64,000 bases of DNA, from positions 1 through 64,000 of the forward strand of contig LNEB01000007.1 in NCBI GenBank assembly GCA_001464795.1, read 5' to 3'. The notes beneath the pieces were generated by a model. It saw only the letters and a list, made by a program, of their open reading frames with translations. It ran no database searches and was not told the origin of the DNA. Shown here one piece after another: positions 1 to 7,289 of the stretch (position 1 is the stretch's first letter; the number at the start of each line of letters is the position of its first letter). A program made the position numbers and the translations under genes. The stretch comes from Bdellovibrionales bacterium Ga0074139 (GTDB lineage: Bacteria > Bdellovibrionota > Bdellovibrionia > Bdellovibrionales > Bdellovibrionaceae).

Positions 1-241
1 AGCTTCGTTACTTCTCTGGTCAAAAAGTATCCCCCAGGCCCTTTTAAGGCATAATTTGCTATCGCTACGCACACGGTCTCCCAGTCACAGTCATTTGAGA
101 GGTCTTTTACGTCCAAAGCGTTTTATTCGCTTTAAAGCCAGTTCGAAGTTGATGGCTCGTCTCATCGATTTGATTTGGTTTATTGACAGTAATATTCTTG
201 AAAGATACTTCTGTGCCTACCATTTTAACTAGGGGCCTCCA
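1..241. other. Window-edge stretch without a confident gene
   Basis: No gene can be defended here. Frame 1 reads 17 residues from the window edge to a TAA at 52-54 and could be the 3' end of a gene starting outside. Frame 2 is open from the edge to a TAG at 230-232 and is rich in Arg and Ser, with no recognisable motif. The end of the stretch probably carries the promoter of the following gene. Confidence 0.3.
183..209 (+). promoter_or_regulatory. Candidate promoter of the exported protein at 242
   Basis: A perfect -35 hexamer TTGACA lies at 183-188. About 15 bases downstream is GATACT, which could act as the -10 box; the spacing is short of the ideal 17. A run aggggcctcc just before the ATG at 242 may serve as ribosome binding site. 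Inferred from consensus only. Confidence 0.3.
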
Positions 242-1327
242 ATGTTTAGAATTCGCTCTTTAGCATCTTTAATGCTCTTGATCTCAGTATTTGCAAGTCT
301 ATCATTTGCAACTACTTTTCGTCGTTTGGATTTGATCCCGGTACAATCCGAAAATTGTTTCGGAGGTTTATATTTACTTGCGATAAGTGAACAAGGTACT
401 CGTTTTGCCGTACCAAATTGTTATGGGGATCTCATTTTTGTTTTTAACCACGAAGGAAAATTGGAAAGAAGTTTTCCTCTCTTACAGGGGCCAAGCCGTT
501 ATCAATTTGAGGCGATGACTTTCAATGCAGAAGGTGACGGGTTATTTGTATCGATCAGTGGCGATCATGGTTGGATCCGAATGCTCCGCCTAGATCTTAC
601 GGATGGAAGCACGATGGAGATAGATCGATACTATAACAGTGACTACTCTAATCAAGACTGGGCTCTGGACAATGATACAAAAGTTCTCTATTCGACGCGA
701 AGCCAATGTAGTGGATCCCCGCTTGCGGCGTTTGATAGTAAGGGGAAAAGACAGGAATTATTAGTATCGGGCATTAAAAGTGGATGTATTCGAAGCTTGG
801 GTAAAGGCAGCCTTCGCATACTTGGTGATGGAAAAATGCTTTCCTTCAACTCGCTTTTGCAAAAAAAGCAAGATCGAACGACTTTGATTTCTAAAATTCC
901 AAAATTCGAGTTTCCAAGTTTTCAATACACAAAGTGGCGTGAGCTTGATGACCTTGACTCATATTATGCCGATTCTAAGTCTATAATTGGAATCTGTGGA
1001 CGCGCCGGATGTGCGCAAAACGAATCTAGGGCTTTTCTTACGAAGTTTGATCTCAATAGTGGTAAGCAAAGCTTTCTTACAATTCCCAATAGCTGTAGTG
1101 AGGAAGGATTTGGCACACAAATCTCAAGGGACGCGCCAGTCATGCTCTGCGCCACTTATAATCAATTCTCTATTTTTGATATCGAGAAAAATAAGGAGAT
1201 TGCTGCAGTTTCCACGCAGAACGCACAGTCTGATTACGTAATTCGAAAAATAAAAGGCAAACTTTTTATCGCTTTCGCAAATGGTTATGGCAAGGTAGAA
1301 CGCTACTCTGTTTACATCGAAGAGTAG
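242..1327 (+). CDS. Exported protein of unknown function
   Basis: The 361-residue product opens with a signal peptide: a basic start, a hydrophobic core up to about residue 22, and a likely cleavage after SFA. The rest is rich in aromatic residues, Gly and Ser, with short strand-like segments of the kind seen in beta-propeller proteins (for example around residues 33-65 and 85-115), but no family signature is recognised. Paired cysteines such as Cys39/Cys60 suggest disulphides outside the cytoplasm. It stands alone in the accessory region, with its own candidate promoter and a strong bidirectional terminator at 1420-1459. Function unknown. Confidence 0.8.
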   Translation: MFRIRSLASLMLLISVFASLSFATTFRRLDLIPVQSENCFGGLYLLAISEQGTRFAVPNCYGDLIFVFNHEGKLERSFPLLQGPSRYQFEAMTFNAEGDGLFVSISGDHGWIRMLRLDLTDGSTMEIDRYYNSDYSNQDWALDNDTKVLYSTRSQCSGSPLAAFDSKGKRQELLVSGIKSGCIRSLGKGSLRILGDGKMLSFNSLLQKKQDRTTLISKIPKFEFPSFQYTKWRELDDLDSYYADSKSIIGICGRAGCAQNESRAFLTKFDLNSGKQSFLTIPNSCSEEGFGTQISRDAPVMLCATYNQFSIFDIEKNKEIAAVSTQNAQSDYVIRKIKGKLFIAFANGYGKVERYSVYIEE

Positions 1328-1419
1328 CTGAACTAAATAAGATAGGATTTGCAGATTCCGTTATTAGGCAAGCCTAATGATGAATATTATCACTTCCATT
1401 TGAAGCTTAAAAATGAAAA

Positions 1420-1459
1420 GTGGCTCTACCTTCATTGGCAGAGCCGCTTTAGTTTTAAA
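1420..1459. terminator. Bidirectional terminator
   Basis: An 11-bp stem with one mismatch (arms 1420-1430 and 1437-1447, loop TTCATT) is followed on the plus strand by TTTAGTTTT and on the minus strand by CTTTTCATTTTT. It lies between the convergent exported-protein gene and the recombinase 3' fragment and can serve both. Confidence 0.75.
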
Positions 1460-1506
1460 ATTCATGTCGATAACCCTTTAAAGGCTATCTATTTGTTCAG
1501 CGTAAA

Positions 1507-1854
1507 TTAATCGTAAGTTTCGTAATACTGTCCCTGAATGTCGGCAACCTTCTCTTTTGCTGCGGATTCCAGTTGCTGTTCAACTTTGCGTACAGTCTCT
1601 TCAGGCAAATTCATTTTTTGAAGTTCATCAATGGGCTGATTCTGTGATTCTGATTTTAGAGAATCCTGAAATTCAGCCAGTTTTGATTTTTCAGCAGCGT
1701 CTTTTTCTTTCTTGTAAGCCACCAATTCAGCGTGAACTGAACCATGTGAACATTTTGCGATCCTGGCAATCTCCCGATACGAAAGCTTCGCTTCAAGGAG
1801 GGAGCGAATCAGAACTGAGTTACGTTTTTTTACTCTACCAATTCGTTTTCCTCG
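1507..1854 (-). pseudogene. Serine recombinase, C-terminal fragment split off by an IS
   Basis: This frame holds the missing 3' part of the recombinase begun at 3775. It starts inside the basic linker (GKRIGRVKKR) and continues through a helix-turn-helix (about 30 residues: LSYREIARIAKCSHGSVHAE) of the type that follows the catalytic domain in resolvase/invertase enzymes, then a Gln/Glu/Lys-rich tail. The frame remains open upstream into the IS end and could begin at a TTG (1875), but no ribosome binding site precedes it. Removing the IS between about 1855 and 3322 joins the two pieces in frame (AKAKE then RGKRIGR). Disrupted by transposition. Confidence 0.8.
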
Positions 1855-1869
1855 TATGCACGACTGGTC
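1855..1869. repeat. IS inverted repeat, left copy
   Basis: The 15-bp sequence TATGCACGACTGGTC is the exact reverse complement of 3306-3320. A degenerate third copy matching 12 of 14 bases covers the transposase start at 3225-3238. Confidence 0.85.
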
Positions 1870-2113
1870 TGTCAAATTAAATCAATTATTTATTTCTCAT
1901 TCATTTTCCTATTTTTCAAAAAAGATCGGACGGAGTGTTGGGTTTCTTCAGGAACTTATCATCCTCGTATTCGCGTGCTGGATAACGCATTAAGATTGAT
2001 CCGAATAGGCCTTTCCACTCCCTTTCGCACAGTTGCTTTGATTGTTAAATCACTACGGAAACGCTACCGTGGGCTGCCAATGTCATTCACTAAAACACTC
2101 CGTCCAAATAAAA
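1870..2113 (-). ncRNA. Candidate guide (bridge/seek) RNA region of the IS
   Basis: This non-coding stretch follows the transposase stop. In IS1111-type elements that position encodes the short RNA that directs target choice. It contains a perfect 12-bp inverted repeat (1928-1939 with 2094-2105), which could close a long structured RNA. It also contains a 9-base copy (1962-1970, TCCTCGTAT) of the junction between target and IS at 1849-1857. RNA ends and strand are inferred from the family; no expression evidence is available. Confidence 0.4.
1928..2105. repeat. 12-bp inverted repeat pair inside the IS 3' region
   Basis: GGACGGAGTGTT at 1928-1939 is the exact reverse complement of 2094-2105. 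The 154 bases between could form the loop region of a structured RNA. Alternatively the 178-bp unit could be a nested miniature element, but no target duplication flanks it. Confidence 0.6.
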
Positions 2114-3226
2114 TCATAATTTTAAAGACTCCCAAATAAAGCCCGCAAGTTCTCTTGCACAAGCAACTTTAATTGTGTTTACATGCTTGCCTCGTCTAAT
2201 AAGGCGATTGGTCTTTTTGTAAAGCCTTTGCATGCACCTATCAGCTATTTCAATTTCTTTTGTTGTCGATTTTAATTCCAAACGCCTCGCTCTAAGATGT
2301 TTTGTTTCTCTAGGTAACCTCATGTTGTATTGGCTTGCTTCCACTAAAGCCGTTCGAATAAATTTGTTTCCTTGTTTTGTAACACCAAATCGATTCGACT
2401 TTCCCCCGGAAGAATATTCGGCGATATCAAGCCCCGCATAACTCATCAGGGATCTTGGATGAGAAAATCGTTTTATATTTTCAATCTCAGTAATCAAAGT
2501 CATTGATTGGATAATATCTAGTCCACGATAACAAGCTAAAGCTCTGACTTGTTTTTGATATTTTTCACTATTTGATAATCGTTCAATTTCCTCGGTATAA
2601 GAATCAATAATTTTCTGGCTCGATTTATACTGCTCCATTAAAAACAATAAATTTGCTCGAACGGCGGCGATTGAACAACTTCCGGCCTTTCCTTCAACCC
2701 AAATCAAATGTTCCCTGGTCCAATTCTTTTTAAATGCAGTTTCCCTAGCGTAATCCCAACCTTGCTTTCTGCAAATCGCAGCTATTAGTCTCTTCACACT
2801 TGAGAGTTGATTTTGAAGATACATTCTTGTTCTTAGCAAACTTCTTTCTGCTTCTACATCGGCATCGGGTCTATGAACAAATGTTAGTTGGCCATTGGAA
2901 TAAAACTCAGCTAATCGTTCGGCATCAATTCGATCTGTTTTTACGTTTCTCCCAGGTCTTCTTGGAATATTAGAAGGGGCTATCACTTCACAGTTAAATC
3001 CATTCGCTTCCAAATCTCTTTGCAAAGAAAAACCTAAAAATCCAGCTTCGTAGCATGCCCGAACAGCAAAACCTTTCTTCTTCATTTTTCGAAGCTCTTT
3101 AATCAATGCCGCTGAAGTGGCATCAACTTTAAAGTTTGTCATTTCGCCGGTCTGATTGTTCAATGCACATCCGTGATAGTTTTTTGTATCGACATCAATG
3201 CCAACATAAATTAAATTCATTCCCAT
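2114..3226 (-). CDS. IS110-family DEDD transposase
   Basis: The 370-residue protein begins with a RuvC-like DEDD domain: the first catalytic Asp lies in YVGIDVDTKNY, and the conserved stretch RRPGRNVKTDRIDAERLAEF lies near residues 90-110. A coiled middle part follows. The C-terminal Transposase_20 region is SYAGLDIAEYSSGGKSNRFG, where the conserved Ser of this family sits, followed by GNKFIRTALVEAS. An AGGAG sequence lies about 9 bases before the ATG. Length and domain order are those of complete family members, so the enzyme may be active. The start codon overlaps a degenerate copy of the terminal repeat. Confidence 0.95.
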   Translation of the reverse strand: MGMNLIYVGIDVDTKNYHGCALNNQTGEMTNFKVDATSAALIKELRKMKKKGFAVRACYEAGFLGFSLQRDLEANGFNCEVIAPSNIPRRPGRNVKTDRIDAERLAEFYSNGQLTFVHRPDADVEAERSLLRTRMYLQNQLSSVKRLIAAICRKQGWDYARETAFKKNWTREHLIWVEGKAGSCSIAAVRANLLFLMEQYKSSQKIIDSYTEEIERLSNSEKYQKQVRALACYRGLDIIQSMTLITEIENIKRFSHPRSLMSYAGLDIAEYSSGGKSNRFGVTKQGNKFIRTALVEASQYNMRLPRETKHLRARRLELKSTTKEIEIADRCMQRLYKKTNRLIRRGKHVNTIKVACARELAGFIWESLKL

Positions 3227-3238
3227 GTACGACTGCTC
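3225..3238. repeat. Degenerate third copy of the IS terminal repeat
   Basis: ATGTACGACTGCTC matches the terminal repeat ATGCACGACTGGTC at 12 of 14 positions and has the same orientation as the left copy. It covers the ribosome-binding and start region of the transposase, so it could be a binding site for self-regulation. It could also be a relic. Confidence 0.5.
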
Positions 3239-3305
3239 CTTTTTAATATTTTTACCTTGGTCGGTTAAAATATATTTGCGAGGTAACCAGCCCTCGTCAA
3301 CTTAG

Positions 3306-3320
3306 GACCAGTCGTGCATA
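3306..3320. repeat. IS inverted repeat, right copy
   Basis: The 15-bp sequence GACCAGTCGTGCATA is the exact reverse complement of 1855-1869. On the minus strand it is read as the artificial tail MHDW after the recombinase N-terminal fragment. Confidence 0.85.
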
Positions 3321-3322
3321 TC

Positions 3323-3775
3323 TTCTTTTGCCTTGGCGTTAGCCATCCCTGCTCGAACGCGCTCGATAATCATTTCCCTTTCTAGCTGCGCGAGCGCTCC
3401 TAAAATGGTGTAAAGAGCTACGCCGAGAGGTGAGTTTGTATCAATGGATTCTGTGATCGAAATAAATCGTGTGTTCTTTTCTTTGAAAGTTTTAAGTCCT
3501 TTTAGAAGATGACTCGTCGATCTGGCAAAACGAGAAAATGAAAAGACGATGACTTGTTCTACTTCATTTCGTTCCACCATTTCCATGAGCCGATTTAAAG
3601 ATGGACGGCTTTCTTTAGCACCTGAAATGCCTTCATCGGCAAATAATTCGTATTCTGAAATTTGATTTCTTACGCACCAATCTTTTAGGGCGCGAATTTG
3701 AGACTCAAGACCCGTTTGTTGTCCGTCTGTAGAGACTCGGCAATAAAGGGCATTAATTCGTTTTTTCTCGTACAA
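3323..3775 (-). pseudogene. Serine recombinase (resolvase/invertase), N-terminal fragment
   Basis: The fragment carries the catalytic domain of a small serine recombinase. The active-site serine lies in YCRVSTDG. SGAKESRPSLNRLM, VFSFSRFARS and the E-helix motif GALAQLEREMIIERVRAGMA follow in the usual order. Translation then enters the IS end and stops at 3302-3304. The start is probably the TTG at 3775, seven bases after a good GGAG; a TTG at 3781 is too close to it. The helix-turn-helix is on the far side of the IS (1507-1854). The truncated product keeps the catalytic residues but lacks DNA-binding specificity. Confidence 0.85.
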
Positions 3776-3827
3776 TTTCAAACTCCTTTTAAAGTTTAAA
3801 TTTTTAAAAAGAGGGACTCATTTAAAG

Positions 3828-3859
3828 AAGACTGGCTTGATAATTATCAAACCAGCCTT
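3828..3859. repeat. 32-bp near-perfect palindrome
   Basis: The palindrome is centred on TTGATAATTATCAA, with CTGG/CCAG flanks and four mismatched positions in the whole 32 bases (two mirror-image pairs, G-U in RNA). It lies between the recombinase and the small gene upstream of it. It could be an intrinsic terminator (only a weak T run follows on the minus strand) or an operator for a dimeric protein. Confidence 0.55.
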
Positions 3860-3864
3860 GAAGT

Positions 3865-4020
3865 TTACTCGTTTGTCTTTCCCATATTCTCGGCAATTGC
3901 TATCATCTCAGCCGTAATTTCATTTAGAATCAGCGCAATACCATATTGAACTTCTTCAAAGTCTAACGGACAGCCGTCTATAGGACCTTGAGTTTCAAAA
4001 AAGTATCCAATGCATCTCAA
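3865..4020 (-). CDS. Possible 51-residue acidic protein
   Basis: A short frame begins at TTG and encodes about 51 residues rich in acidic and hydrophobic positions (ending AENMGKTNE). An in-frame stop lies just before the start codon and no clear ribosome binding site is visible, so support is limited to codon-like composition and to its position between two mobile-region genes. It is followed by the 32-bp palindrome. No family is recognised. Confidence 0.35.
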   Translation of the reverse strand: MRCIGYFFETQGPIDGCPLDFEEVQYGIALILNEITAEMIAIAENMGKTNE

Positions 4021-4064
4021 TTTTTAAGCCCGGTGCCTGAGCTTTTCGAAATCTCGCTCCTCAC

Positions 4065-4241
4065 TCATTTGCCACCGCCAACAAGTTGCTGGTTCAGCCA
4101 CTTAAACTTAATGCCACCGCGTTGATGGGCTTTGGCAGCTTCACGGCCTACAATACCAGTGGCTTCAACCAAAGTGCCAGCAGCGCCCATAAGAAGAGCT
4201 GCCATCACAAGGCCACGTATAAGTTGAACTACTCCAATCAT
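4065..4241 (-). CDS. Small single-pass membrane protein
   Basis: The frame can begin at 4253, but the ATG at 4241 has GGAGG five bases upstream and is the likely start, giving 58 residues. Residues 1-28 are a hydrophobic segment (MIGVVQLIRGLVMAALLMGA), followed by a basic, Gln/Gly-rich tail. A protein of this kind is likely inserted in the inner membrane. It belongs to the accessory region beside the tRNA. No family is recognised. Confidence 0.6.
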   Translation of the reverse strand: MIGVVQLIRGLVMAALLMGAAGTLVEATGIVGREAAKAHQRGGIKFKWLNQQLVGGGK

Positions 4242-4253
4242 AAAAACCTCCAT

Positions 4254-4466
4254 TGTTTAAGGCTCTCGACAAGTTAAAATAGGATTACGACTTCAGAAAC
4301 AGCTCTTGAAAAGTAGCCAAACGGTAGCCAAAAAGTAGCCAACATCTGTGATACTCCGTGATTTGGAGTGACGATTTTCAAATTCCGACTCAGCTAAATT
4401 GCTGAAACCTTTATTGTTTATTTTCGTGGGGTTATCTAATCTTGAAGACCAAACTAAGAAATAATT
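4254..4466. other. Non-coding stretch beside the tRNA 3' end
   Basis: No gene is seen. The stretch holds the phased repeat array described separately. Open frames on the minus strand here run through the tRNA gene and are not credible. Confidence 0.5.
4313..4342. repeat. Three direct repeats phased at 11 bp
   Basis: GTAGCCAA occurs at 4313, 4324 and 4335, exactly 11 bases apart, so the copies face the same side of the helix. The array lies about 125 bases from the 3' end of tRNA-Cys. Arm-type binding sites of tRNA-targeting integrases have this geometry and position. No such integrase gene remains next to it in the window. Confidence 0.7.
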
Positions 4467-4540
4467 TGGAGGTGGGTGAGGGCTTCGCACCCCCGTAACA
4501 GCTTTTGCAGAGCCGTGCCTAACTCCTCGGCCAACCCACC
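4467..4540 (-). tRNA. tRNA-Cys (anticodon GCA)
   Basis: The 74-base gene includes an encoded CCA. The acceptor stem is GGTGGGT/ACCCACC, with the U73 discriminator typical of cysteine tRNAs. The anticodon stem CGGCT/AGCTG closes the loop CTGCAAA, giving anticodon GCA. The T stem GGGGG/CCCTC closes the loop TGCGAAG. That T loop differs from the usual TTCGANT at two positions, so decay after integration at the 3' end cannot be excluded. The 3' end faces the accessory region, the usual direction for an island inserted at a tRNA. Confidence 0.85.
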
Positions 4541-4675
4541 ACTCATGAACAGATGAACCACAGAAACTAAACCACCGGCAAAGATTTGGCAAATACTGGG
4601 TTTTTTGCAAAATTATGCGTCGCGTCCCTAGCTGCTGTACTTGGCAAACTCGAGTCCTTTACTCATTAATCAATT

Positions 4676-5500
4676 ATGAATATTTCAACAATCAGCTTAG
4701 AAGACTTAAAAAAGTTAGCCTCTCTGCTCAACCTCTCGGCTAGGTACACGGTCAGTATTGAAGAAGAGATTGATTATTATGATCCTGAAGCCGCTAAAAC
4801 CTGGTTTCAGTACCAAGATAGCAGCGGGAACACATTAGGCTTTATTCGTCAGTTTAAGCAAGGCTCTGATTGGTCGATTGGCGAGATCTATGTGAATGCT
4901 AGTGTTTCAGACCGGAAGAGAATGGCTCTAGAACTTTTAAAAGCATTCAACACTAACATTAAATTTCCAGCTAGCCACCGTTTAAGATTTGATATCTGGG
5001 CTAATGATGAAGTTCTTAACCAAGCTATTATTGAATTTGGATTTTCTCAGTCTCAACAAAATTTTCTGCAATATGAATTAACTGTTCAACCCCAAAAGAC
5101 TCATTTTACTAAACTTAATCCACATCCATCAAAAGCAAAAGAAATCGCTCACGTCTTGAGCTTTTTAAATCCTGTGTCTGAGCAAGACGTCATTGATTGG
5201 ATCAAATCTAACTGCATCCGAGTGTTTGAGCATAATTCACAAATTGTTTCTGCTGCTCAAATTTCAATCAATGATGATGATCTAGAAATCATTCGAATTG
5301 CCACCCATCAAAAATTTCTTCGTCAAGGTTTTGCAAAACAACTTATTTTGAGTCTTATTGAGGAAGCAGCAGAATTAGCAAAATCAAAAATTTCATTAAA
5401 AGTGGAAGACAAAAAACTGCCAGCCATAGCCACTTATACAAATTTAGGATTTGTGGAAGTTAAAGAAAAATCTCAAGTGTGGCATTCAAAACTATTTTAA
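4676..5500 (+). CDS. GNAT-family N-acetyltransferase, two-domain
   Basis: The 274-residue protein looks like a tandem GNAT. The N-terminal half (about 20-140) keeps a degenerate fold ending in the typical beta strand before NFLQYEL. The C-terminal half (about 145-274) has the acetyl-CoA-binding motif A region IATHQKFLRQGFAKQLILSL, where Q/RxxGxA is R-Q-G-F-A, and motif B, TYTNLGFVEV. The substrate is unknown. It ends 11 bases from the convergent argS and is the first gene on the chromosomal side of the tRNA. Confidence 0.8.
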   Translation: MNISTISLEDLKKLASLLNLSARYTVSIEEEIDYYDPEAAKTWFQYQDSSGNTLGFIRQFKQGSDWSIGEIYVNASVSDRKRMALELLKAFNTNIKFPASHRLRFDIWANDEVLNQAIIEFGFSQSQQNFLQYELTVQPQKTHFTKLNPHPSKAKEIAHVLSFLNPVSEQDVIDWIKSNCIRVFEHNSQIVSAAQISINDDDLEIIRIATHQKFLRQGFAKQLILSLIEEAAELAKSKISLKVEDKKLPAIATYTNLGFVEVKEKSQVWHSKLF

Positions 5501-5511
5501 TATCTTTTCCC

Positions 5512-7263
5512 CTACATCCGATCAGGAGCAGGTATCCCCAAAAGCCCAAGACCCTTTTCAAGTACAATTCCTGTACTAGCACTGAGTGCTAGTCTTGCCT
5601 GCTTCAGTTGTTCGGTTTCCGCCTGCCCCACCGAGCAATCATGGTAAAAAGCATTAAAGCGTTTTGAAAGATCATAAAGATAACTACAAAGCTGAGCCGG
5701 TTTATAATGTTGGGTGGCTATAAAAACATTTTGATTAAAATGTAGCAGATGCTGAATCAATTTTCGCTCAGATGGATGTGAAAGCAGTGAATAATCCACT
5801 TTGCTACCAACACCACCTAATTTTTTAATCAGTGATTTAATTCTGGCGCAACTGTACTGTATAAAGGGCCCCGAGTCCCCGTCAATTTTAAGCCACTCTT
5901 CTAAATCAAAAACTATTTTTTTATTGGTATCAATTTTTAGCATCCCATACTTGATGGCACCCTTAGCCACTTGACTGGCCACTAAGTTTTTTTCGGCTTC
6001 TGTCCATTCGTCTTCGTATCTGGCTAAGTACTGAGATTTCACTTTATTTTCCATCTCAGTGACCAGCTTCATCAACGGAACTATGTTTCCTTTTCTGGAA
6101 CTCATGGCCCCATCAGGAAGTTCCACAAAGTTATATTGTAAATGAAAACAAGCTTTAGCTTGTTCAAAACCTAATTTTTCTAGCACTTTAAAAACCTGCT
6201 TAAAATGTAAAGCTTGTCTGAGGTCGACCACATAAATACTTTTTTCAATTTTGAAGTCTTGAAATTTTCGTCTGGCAAGTTCAATGTCTTTAGTTGCATA
6301 AAGCCCCGTGCCATCTGATTTTAATAATAAACAAAAACCCAAGTTATCTGATTCTAAATCCATCCCCACAGCACCTTGGGAAACGGTCAGCTTCCCTTGA
6401 TCAAGTAATGATTTTACGTATTTTACTGACGAAGAATCCACTTCCGATTCCCAGTACCATTTATCAAATTCCATGTCCGCCCATTGGTAGACGGAATTCA
6501 TCAGATCCACTGACCACTGACGGGTTTCTTTCCACAAATCATAATATTCGCCGCTTTGAGCTTCCAGTTGCTTTAAAATTAATGTCAGCTGTTCACGGTT
6601 TTTATCTTCCTGAGGTGATCCCAATTCGTCTTCCAATTTAATACTGGCCCTAGAATACATTCGGCCCAGCCATTCCCCTTTTTGTGCTTCAGGTACGGCT
6701 TCTTGATTATGAAACTTCATATACCATAAACATTTGGCCACGTGGGTCCCCACATCGCCTGGAAATGTCGAGCTGATCACATCAAAGCCGCTGTATCTGT
6801 GCAATTTAACCGTCGCATCACCCAAGCACGCGTTTCGCATATGACCCACATGAAGTTCTTTATGGGTATTGGGCTGAGAGTACTCGATCATTATTTTTTC
6901 TGGATTTGAGAAAAGTTTTTTCTTAAAAAAGTTTTCATTTAAAATTTCAGCTAGAACGTTTTCACCCAAGACAGAAACATGAAATTTAAAGTTAAGGTAG
7001 GGTCCTGCCGCTTCCACTGATGAAAATAAATCATCAGCCTGAATCAAAGCTTTTAATTTTAAAACAATTTGTGGGGGTGCCATTTTCAATGCTTTAGCCA
7101 ATTGAAAACAGCCAAAAGCAAAATCTCCCATTTCAGGGTTTGGTGGATCCACTAACTGATCGTAAAAATCAGTCCATAAGTTTTCAGACAAGGAATCTTT
7201 TTTACAAGCTTCCTCAATTTTTTTTGCGATTAGAATTTTTAAGCTATCAAATTGGTTTTTCAT
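5512..7263 (-). CDS. argS: Arginyl-tRNA synthetase
   Basis: This class I synthetase charges tRNA-Arg with arginine in the cytoplasm. The 583 residues match the usual length. The N-terminal additional domain (about 1-115) precedes the catalytic core with the HIGH-type motif HVGH at 138-141 in PNTHKELHVGHMRN. The KMSKS position is degenerate (MSSRKGN), as in most bacterial ArgS. The C-terminal anticodon-binding domain ends in LGLLGIPAPDRM, the family terminal signature. It is preceded closely by the ComM-type gene on the same strand. Confidence 0.97.
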   Translation of the reverse strand: MKNQFDSLKILIAKKIEEACKKDSLSENLWTDFYDQLVDPPNPEMGDFAFGCFQLAKALKMAPPQIVLKLKALIQADDLFSSVEAAGPYLNFKFHVSVLGENVLAEILNENFFKKKLFSNPEKIMIEYSQPNTHKELHVGHMRNACLGDATVKLHRYSGFDVISSTFPGDVGTHVAKCLWYMKFHNQEAVPEAQKGEWLGRMYSRASIKLEDELGSPQEDKNREQLTLILKQLEAQSGEYYDLWKETRQWSVDLMNSVYQWADMEFDKWYWESEVDSSSVKYVKSLLDQGKLTVSQGAVGMDLESDNLGFCLLLKSDGTGLYATKDIELARRKFQDFKIEKSIYVVDLRQALHFKQVFKVLEKLGFEQAKACFHLQYNFVELPDGAMSSRKGNIVPLMKLVTEMENKVKSQYLARYEDEWTEAEKNLVASQVAKGAIKYGMLKIDTNKKIVFDLEEWLKIDGDSGPFIQYSCARIKSLIKKLGGVGSKVDYSLLSHPSERKLIQHLLHFNQNVFIATQHYKPAQLCSYLYDLSKRFNAFYHDCSVGQAETEQLKQARLALSASTGIVLEKGLGLLGIPAPDRM

Positions 7264-7289
7264 ACCCGTTTAAGTTAGCTTAAAAATGG

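Larger units (their letters stand above)
1855..3322 (-). mobile_element. IS110-family (IS1111-like) insertion sequence
   Basis: The element of about 1.47 kb contains a DEDD transposase (2114-3226) and is bounded by a 15-bp perfect inverted repeat (1855-1869 and 3306-3320). It sits inside a serine recombinase gene. Excising 1855-3322 restores the recombinase frame with no target duplication visible, as is usual in this family. The non-coding part is short upstream of the transposase (about 80 bp) and long downstream (about 240 bp). That layout, with inverted repeats near the ends, fits the IS1111 group better than classical IS110. The exact ends are inferred from frame continuity. Confidence 0.85.

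Noticed and set aside
2-232. Open frame from the window edge to a TAG
   Set aside because: Composition is Arg/Ser-rich with no motif, and a different frame also ends plausibly at 54. No start can be seen.
1903-2149. Plus-strand open frame across the IS non-coding end
   Set aside because: A frame of about 80 codons is expected by chance at this size, and it lies where the family keeps a non-coding RNA.
4293-4610. Minus-strand frame of 105 residues over the tRNA
   Set aside because: It runs through the tRNA-Cys gene and the phased repeats and has no protein-like composition.
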